Assembly: GCA_044370375.1 (NCBI GenBank) | Contig: JBILVQ010000162.1 | Location: 1-6,950 of the forward strand | Length of the DNA stretch: 6,950 nt | Reading direction: 5' to 3' | DNA from: JBILVQ01 sp044370375 | Lineage (GTDB): Bacteria; Bacteroidota; Bacteroidia; UBA4408 | In this document: positions 1 through 3,977 of the stretch, piece after piece | Layout: every line of letters starts with the position of its first letter | How positions within the stretch are numbered: the stretch's first letter is position 1 | Program-made: the position numbers and the translations under genes | The notes under the pieces: generated by a model | Seen by the model: only the letters and a program-made list of their open reading frames with translations | Database searches by the model: none | What the model was told of the DNA's origin: nothing

Positions 1-401
1 GAGAAAAAGATTTTCAGCAATTACAGGTCATAAAAAAAATGACCCAAATAAAACAGTATCCTGTAGAGATTGTGCCCTGTCCAATTTTAAGGGAATCTAG
101 CGGATTGGCAATGAGTTCAAGAAATCAGCGATTAACCGAGCAGGGAAAAAACAAAGCTGCCCTTTTATATCAAATCCTACAAATGGTTCGTATAGAAAAA
201 GAGGGAAGTAAAATAGAAGAAATCCGTCAAAAAGCCAGTAAGCTTCTAAAAGAACAAAACATTGAGCTGGATTACCTGGTTTTAGCAGAGGAGGAAAACC
301 TAGGCCCTCAGGAGAGCATTCAGCATAAAAATCAATTGAGAGTATTTATTGCTGCAACCATTGAAGGAATAAGACTAATAGACAACATGCCCCTTGACTG
401 A
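1..401 (+). CDS. panC: Pantoate--beta-alanine ligase (pantothenate synthetase), C-terminal part
   Basis: PanC condenses pantoate with beta-alanine using ATP, via a pantoyl-adenylate, giving pantothenate for coenzyme A; it is a soluble cytoplasmic enzyme. The gene is cut by the left window edge: the frame is open from base 1 (first whole codon at 3) and gives 132 residues, so about the first half of a usual ~280-residue PanC is missing. The visible part starts with EKDFQQLQVIKK, the conserved PanC segment normally written GEKDFQQL. It then has PVEIV, REssGLAMSSRN (the KMSKS-like ATP-binding loop) and a C-terminal end reading ATIEGIRLIDN, typical of the family. The ATG at 39 is an internal methionine, not a start, because the PanC homology continues upstream of it. 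The stop overlaps the next gene by 8 bases. The panD gene that I would expect next to panC in many relatives is not in this position. Family assignment is secure. Confidence 0.95.
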   Translation, partial: EKDFQQLQVIKKMTQIKQYPVEIVPCPILRESSGLAMSSRNQRLTEQGKNKAALLYQILQMVRIEKEGSKIEEIRQKASKLLKEQNIELDYLVLAEEENLGPQESIQHKNQLRVFIAATIEGIRLIDNMPLD

Positions 402-1410
402 AAAAACCCACATAAAATTTTCATTGGCAGGAATCCTAAAAACCATTCTATTCCTTGCCATTGGAATTGGGCTGGTCTATTATTCACTTCATCAATTAAA
501 CGAAAAACAAAAACAAGAAATTGTCCGCTCCTTCTATGAAGCTGATTATTTTTGGATTGGAATCACTTTTATCATCGGCATTCTAAGCCATTTGATGCGT
601 TCATTGCGGTGGACCTTACTGATTAAAACATTTGGCTTTCATCCTCGCGAAAAAAACACCCTTTCATCGCTCATGGTTGGATACCTTGCCAATTTAGCAG
701 TGCCACGCTTGGGTGAAGTAACCCGTTGTGCGGTTCTGTCGAAAAAAGAAAAAATACCGGTGGAAAGTTTGCTGGGAAGCGTTTTAGCAGAAAGATTATT
801 TGATACATTAATGCTTGGCCTTATTTGTGCACTTACCTACCTTTCGGAAAGAAAATTTCTAGATGAATTATTTAAAGAAAAAATACTCAATCCCCTAAGC
901 TCCTCTTTACAAAAACCATCCACATTACTAATCTTTTTGGTTTTAACAGGGATTATTGCTGTTATTTTTTTTGTCCGAAAAAAGAAAAAAGAAAAAAGCG
1001 AGAAAAAAAACAAATTAATGACCCTTTTTATCTCCTTTTCTGAAGGATTACAATCCATCTTTAAAGTAAAAGAAAAGGGTTTATTTTTTCTTTATACCGG
1101 CTTAATGTGGTTTTTATATGCGGCTACCAACTATTCAGCTTTTTTGGCTTTTCATAACAGTATACCGGCCGATTGGGGCATGGCCTTTTCGGTGCTTGTA
1201 TTTGGTAGTTTTGCCATGATTTTGGTGCAAGGCGGAATTGGCGCCTTTCCATTGTTTGTGATGATGGCGCTTGAAACTTATCATATTGACAAAGCCACCG
1301 GGCTTGGCTATGGCTGGATTGTTTGGACCGGACAATTTTTAATCATTTTGGTAATGGGTATTATATCCTTACTAATTTTACAGCAAAAAGAAAATGGAAC
1401 AAGACAATAA
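394..1410 (+). CDS. Flippase-like multi-pass membrane protein (UPF0104 / LPG-synthase transmembrane-domain family)
   Basis: This is a 338-residue inner-membrane protein with about seven or eight hydrophobic segments, roughly at residues 13-31, 52-67, 92-103, 127-149, 178-194, 230-252, 263-283 and 308-328. The family hallmark is at 100-111 (NLAVPRLGEVTR), followed by AER at 132-134 and D137. A glycine-rich QGGIGAFP at 279-286 corresponds to the late PGGiG-type motif. These match the membrane half of lysylphosphatidylglycerol synthases and the YbhN/AglD-like flippase superfamily. There is no catalytic aminoacyl-transfer domain, so lysyl-PG synthesis itself is not supported; lipid or lipid-linked sugar transport is a family-level guess. 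The start is a TTG at 394 that overlaps the panC stop; no ATG in this frame lies nearby before the first membrane segment. A very basic loop at 195-208 (RKKKKEKSEKKNK) is encoded by A-runs and probably faces the cytoplasm. The end overlaps the next gene by 17 bases. Function is uncertain; the family call is good. Confidence 0.85.
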   Translation: MTEKTHIKFSLAGILKTILFLAIGIGLVYYSLHQLNEKQKQEIVRSFYEADYFWIGITFIIGILSHLMRSLRWTLLIKTFGFHPREKNTLSSLMVGYLANLAVPRLGEVTRCAVLSKKEKIPVESLLGSVLAERLFDTLMLGLICALTYLSERKFLDELFKEKILNPLSSSLQKPSTLLIFLVLTGIIAVIFFVRKKKKEKSEKKNKLMTLFISFSEGLQSIFKVKEKGLFFLYTGLMWFLYAATNYSAFLAFHNSIPADWGMAFSVLVFGSFAMILVQGGIGAFPLFVMMALETYHIDKATGLGYGWIVWTGQFLIILVMGIISLLILQQKENGTRQ

Positions 1411-1903
1411 TGGACTTTGGTCGGTGTTAGAAAAAAAGATATTTCATCTTGAAGACCTGAAAAAGCAAATTGGCATCTGGAAATTAAGAAGCCATAAAAT
1501 TGTATTCACCAATGGTTGTTTTGATTTATTGCATCCCGGCCATGTTCGTTACCTGGCAGATGCCAAATCGATGGGTGACCGCTTGGTAATTGGGGTAAAC
1601 GCAGACGCTTCGGTGAGGCAATTAAAAGGAAAGAACAGACCAATACAGGATGAAAAAAGCAGGATGGAAATACTCGCCTCCCTTCATGCCAGCGATGCCA
1701 TTATTCTTTTTGAAGAGGAAACCCCTGAGACATTGATTCAATCAATTCGGCCTGATGTATTGGTAAAAGGAGGAGATTGGGAAATAGAAAAAATTGTGGG
1801 TGCAACGTTTGTAAAATCTTACGGTGGAGCAGTTTATTCGATTCCATTTCATGATGGATACTCCACCACCAATCTAGAGCAAAAAATTTTGAAGAATCAG
1901 TAA
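1394..1903 (+). CDS. rfaE2: D-glycero-beta-D-manno-heptose 1-phosphate adenylyltransferase (stand-alone HldE C-terminal domain)
   Basis: This enzyme would transfer AMP from ATP to heptose-1-phosphate, giving ADP-heptose for the lipopolysaccharide inner core. The 169-residue protein is a single cytidylyltransferase-type Rossmann domain. It contains FTNGCFDLLHPGHVRYL at residues 38-54, with the nucleotide-binding HxGH signature at 47-50. It also has GDRLVIGVN at 61-69, KGKNRPIQ at 78-85, KGGDW at 125-129 and GYSTTNL at 155-161, the STT-type end motif of this family. The kinase half found in the fused enterobacterial HldE is absent, so this is the split form and the heptose kinase must be elsewhere. 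The ATG at 1394 lies inside the end of the membrane-protein gene (17-base overlap) and the stop is one base before the radA start, so translational coupling is likely. The main alternative is a related glycerol-phosphate cytidylyltransferase, but the KGGDW and GYSTT motifs favour RfaE2. Confidence 0.93.
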   Translation: MEQDNNGLWSVLEKKIFHLEDLKKQIGIWKLRSHKIVFTNGCFDLLHPGHVRYLADAKSMGDRLVIGVNADASVRQLKGKNRPIQDEKSRMEILASLHASDAIILFEEETPETLIQSIRPDVLVKGGDWEIEKIVGATFVKSYGGAVYSIPFHDGYSTTNLEQKILKNQ

Positions 1904-1904
1904 G

Positions 1905-3266
1905 GTGGCCAAAATTGTAAGTGCATACTTCTGCAAAAATTGCGGACATGAAACCCCCAAGTGGATGGGCAAATGTCCTGCTTGTCATGAATGGAACACC
2001 ATGATTGAGGAGCCATCCAAAAAAGGCTCCACCAAAAGTTTTTCCAGAGAAAGAAGCTCGGAAAAACCAAAAGCCATTGCCATACAAGACATTGGGCAAT
2101 ATGAGCAAGTAAGGATTGAATTATCAGATGTAGAACTAAACAGGGTTTTAGGCGGTGGGCTTGTGCCCGGATCGCTGATTTTGTTTGGCGGAGAACCGGG
2201 CGTTGGAAAATCAACCCTGATGTTGCAGGTTGCCTTGGCGCAAACGGGATTAAAAACCCTATACGTATCTGGCGAAGAAAGTGAGGAACAAATAAAAATG
2301 CGGGCAGAAAGGATAGGGATTAAAAATGAAGCCTGTTTTATTTTGGCAGAAACCTCATTGGATGACATCTTTCCTGTTATTAACCAGTTGCAGGCATCAC
2401 TCATTATTATTGATTCGATACAAACACTCTTTCTGAGTAAGGTTGAGTCCGCACCCGGAAGTGTTACGCAGGTAAGAGAATGTGCCGCAGAACTATTGCG
2501 ATATGCAAAAGAATCAGGCGTTCCGGTTTGTTTAATTGGTCATATTACCAAAGATGGAGCTATTGCCGGTCCGAAAATTTTGGAACACATGGTTGATACT
2601 GTATTGCAATTTGAAGGAGAGCGAAATTTTAGTTACCGATTGTTGCGTTCAACAAAAAACAGATTTGGTTCAACGAATGAGCTTGGCATTTACGAAATGT
2701 CGAATGCAGGATTAAGACCAATTTCAGATCCTTCTGAAATCCTGGTTACCCATAGAGAATATCCTGTTAGCGGTGTTGCCATCGGTTGTTCTCTTGAGGG
2801 AAACAGACCTTTGTTAATTGAAGTGCAGGCACTGGTAAGCACTGCTGCTTATGGTACACCGCAAAGAACTGCTACAGGTTTTGATTTAAGAAGATTATCC
2901 ATGTTACTTGCTGTGCTGGAGAAACGATGCGGATTCAGATTAGGAATAAAGGATGTTTTCATCAACATTACCGGAGGAGTAAAAATTGACGATCCCGGAC
3001 TTGATCTTGCAGTAGCTTGTGCCATTTTATCGAGTAATGAAGACATCCCATTGCGACAAGGAATTTGTTTTGCCGCAGAAATTGGGCTAACAGGTGAAAT
3101 AAGACCTGTAAACCGCATTGAGCAAAGAATTGCAGAAGCAGAGCGATTAGGTTACAAAGAAATTTTTGTTTCAGGATTTGTAAAAAAAACAGACCGTAAG
3201 CAAGAGAAAATTCTTGTCAACCGTCATAATAAAATTGAAGAAGTATTAAATAATTTGTTTGGTTAA
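1905..3266 (+). CDS. radA: DNA repair and recombination ATPase RadA (Sms)
   Basis: RadA is a RecA-related hexameric ATPase that promotes branch migration and processing of recombination intermediates. All parts are visible in 453 residues, the usual family length. There is an N-terminal four-cysteine zinc finger (C10, C13, C24, C27), a Walker A GEPGVGKST at 96-104, a Walker B around SLIIIDSIQTL with D170, and the RadA-specific KNRFG motif at 251-255. A C-terminal Lon-like domain runs from about residue 280, with the conserved stretch ITGGVKIDDPGLDLAVA near its core. The start is a GTG at 1905, one base after the previous stop; translation from it gives the canonical MAKIVSAYFCKNCG opening, so the start is well fixed despite the non-ATG codon. 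The following gene begins after only three bases. Nothing is missing or broken. Confidence 0.98.
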   Translation: MAKIVSAYFCKNCGHETPKWMGKCPACHEWNTMIEEPSKKGSTKSFSRERSSEKPKAIAIQDIGQYEQVRIELSDVELNRVLGGGLVPGSLILFGGEPGVGKSTLMLQVALAQTGLKTLYVSGEESEEQIKMRAERIGIKNEACFILAETSLDDIFPVINQLQASLIIIDSIQTLFLSKVESAPGSVTQVRECAAELLRYAKESGVPVCLIGHITKDGAIAGPKILEHMVDTVLQFEGERNFSYRLLRSTKNRFGSTNELGIYEMSNAGLRPISDPSEILVTHREYPVSGVAIGCSLEGNRPLLIEVQALVSTAAYGTPQRTATGFDLRRLSMLLAVLEKRCGFRLGIKDVFINITGGVKIDDPGLDLAVACAILSSNEDIPLRQGICFAAEIGLTGEIRPVNRIEQRIAEAERLGYKEIFVSGFVKKTDRKQEKILVNRHNKIEEVLNNLFG

Positions 3267-3269
3267 GAA

Positions 3270-3851
3270 ATGATCATTTCAGGCGAAATATTGTTGAGTG
3301 ACGAATTGTTTGAAAACAAATTTGTTTGCGATTTAGGTTCATGTAAGGGAGCTTGTTGTGTAGCAGGAGATTCGGGTGCACCGCTGGAACCGGAAGAAAC
3401 CATGATATTGGAAGAAATTTTTGAGCAGGTAAAACCCTACATGAATGAAGAAGGAATCAAAACCATCGAAAAAAGAGGTTTGTGGGAAACAGATGAAGAT
3501 GGCGACCTGGTAACTCCGTTGGTTGGTGGGGTTGGGGCCTGTGCCTTTGTTATTTATGAAAATGGAATTGCCAAGTGTTCTATTGAAAAGGCCTATCTTG
3601 AAGGAAAAGTTAGTTTCAAAAAACCAATATCCTGTCACCTCTACCCTATCAGAGTTAGCAAACAACCCTATTATACTATGTTGAATTACCATCGTTGGGG
3701 ACTTTGTAAGCCGGCCATAAAAAACGGCAAAGCACTTGGCGTGCCTGCCTTTCGATTTCTGAAAGAACCTCTTGAAAGGAAATTCGGTAAAGAATGGTAT
3801 GAGGGTGTTGAGGAAATTTATGAAGAATGGAAAAAAGAAAATGGGAAATAA
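3270..3851 (+). CDS. DUF3109 family cysteine-rich protein (putative metal-binding)
   Basis: This 193-residue soluble protein has no signal peptide or membrane segment. It resembles the DUF3109 family, which I associate with Bacteroidota and which is related in style to the YkgJ-type putative zinc/iron-chelating proteins. Eight cysteines are spread over the fold: C20, C25, C29 and C30 in the N-terminal pattern CDLGSCKGACC, then C91, C103, C122 (in SCHLYPIRV) and C146 (in RWGLCKP). The C-x4-C-x3-CC cluster together with C91/C103/C122/C146 could hold one iron-sulfur cluster or zinc sites; this is inference from cysteine spacing. The ATG lies three bases after the radA stop, so it is almost certainly co-transcribed and is the last gene of the run. 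Its adjacency to radA does not by itself prove a repair role. No biochemical function is known to me. Confidence 0.85.
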   Translation: MIISGEILLSDELFENKFVCDLGSCKGACCVAGDSGAPLEPEETMILEEIFEQVKPYMNEEGIKTIEKRGLWETDEDGDLVTPLVGGVGACAFVIYENGIAKCSIEKAYLEGKVSFKKPISCHLYPIRVSKQPYYTMLNYHRWGLCKPAIKNGKALGVPAFRFLKEPLERKFGKEWYEGVEEIYEEWKKENGK

Positions 3852-3857
3852 TTTCCC
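3843..3857 (+). terminator. Possible weak terminator hairpin over the last stop codon of the operon
   Basis: The sequence gggaaataatttccc is a perfect palindrome around one central base. The TAA stop of the DUF3109 gene lies at its centre (3849-3851). As RNA it can form a stem of about six base pairs with a three-base loop. The downstream tract is only mildly T-rich (ttt at 3858-3860, then an A-run), so it is not a classic intrinsic terminator. It could instead mark an mRNA 3' end or be chance in AT-rich DNA. Its position at the end of the gene run is the main argument for it. Confidence 0.35.
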
Positions 3858-3977
3858 TTTGAAAAAATAATTTTAATCCTTAAACGACATTGATTTTAAC
3901 TTAGTCGATAAATATCTGCCATTTGTAAAACTTTTTTTTTCTTTTTGCGTAGAAGGAGGCATTAGCCTTTCAACATT
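3852..3977 (+). promoter_or_regulatory. Intergenic region likely holding the promoter of the large repeat-protein gene
   Basis: This 126-base AT-rich spacer separates the operon from the secreted-protein gene, and it is the only sizeable non-coding stretch in the window. I looked for the Bacteroidota promoter pattern (TTG, 19-21 bases, TAnnTTTG). The best spacing match is TTG at 3890-3892 followed after 20 bases by TATCTGCC at 3913-3920, which matches the -7 element only in its first part. No strong promoter is therefore visible. The region also contains T9 at 3932-3940, then C and T5, and an AAGGAGG at 3953-3959. An in-frame TAG at 3963-3965 blocks any upstream extension of the downstream gene. 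Confidence 0.3.
3953..3959 (+). promoter_or_regulatory. Perfect Shine-Dalgarno-like AAGGAGG with unusually long spacing
   Basis: AAGGAGG is fully complementary to the usual 16S rRNA anti-SD core, but 18 bases separate it from the ATG at 3978, well beyond the usual 5-9. No alternative start codon lies at normal spacing, and an in-frame TAG at 3963-3965 rules out an earlier start. Part of the motif (AGGC, 3957-3960) can pair with GCCT (3965-3968) across an ATTA loop, with two further G-U pairs possible. That would cover the motif and also shorten its effective distance to the ATG. Whether it acts in initiation is unproven. Confidence 0.35.

Noticed and set aside
39..401. A separate small protein starting at the ATG at 39
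   Set aside because: The frame is open to the left edge and the upstream codons (EKDFQQLQVIKK) are conserved PanC sequence, so this is the internal part of a truncated panC.
394..1410. A functional lysylphosphatidylglycerol synthase (mprF)
   Set aside because: Only the membrane-domain family motifs are present; the large cytoplasmic aminoacyl-transfer domain is absent.
837..3692. Minus-strand and alternative-frame open frames across the operon genes
   Set aside because: They lie inside genes with clear family motifs on the + strand and have no recognisable protein features of their own.
1..3851. A novel defence or signalling system formed by the five operon genes
   Set aside because: Each gene fits a known housekeeping or conserved family, and no nuclease, sensor or effector domain, mobile-element gene or base-composition break is visible.
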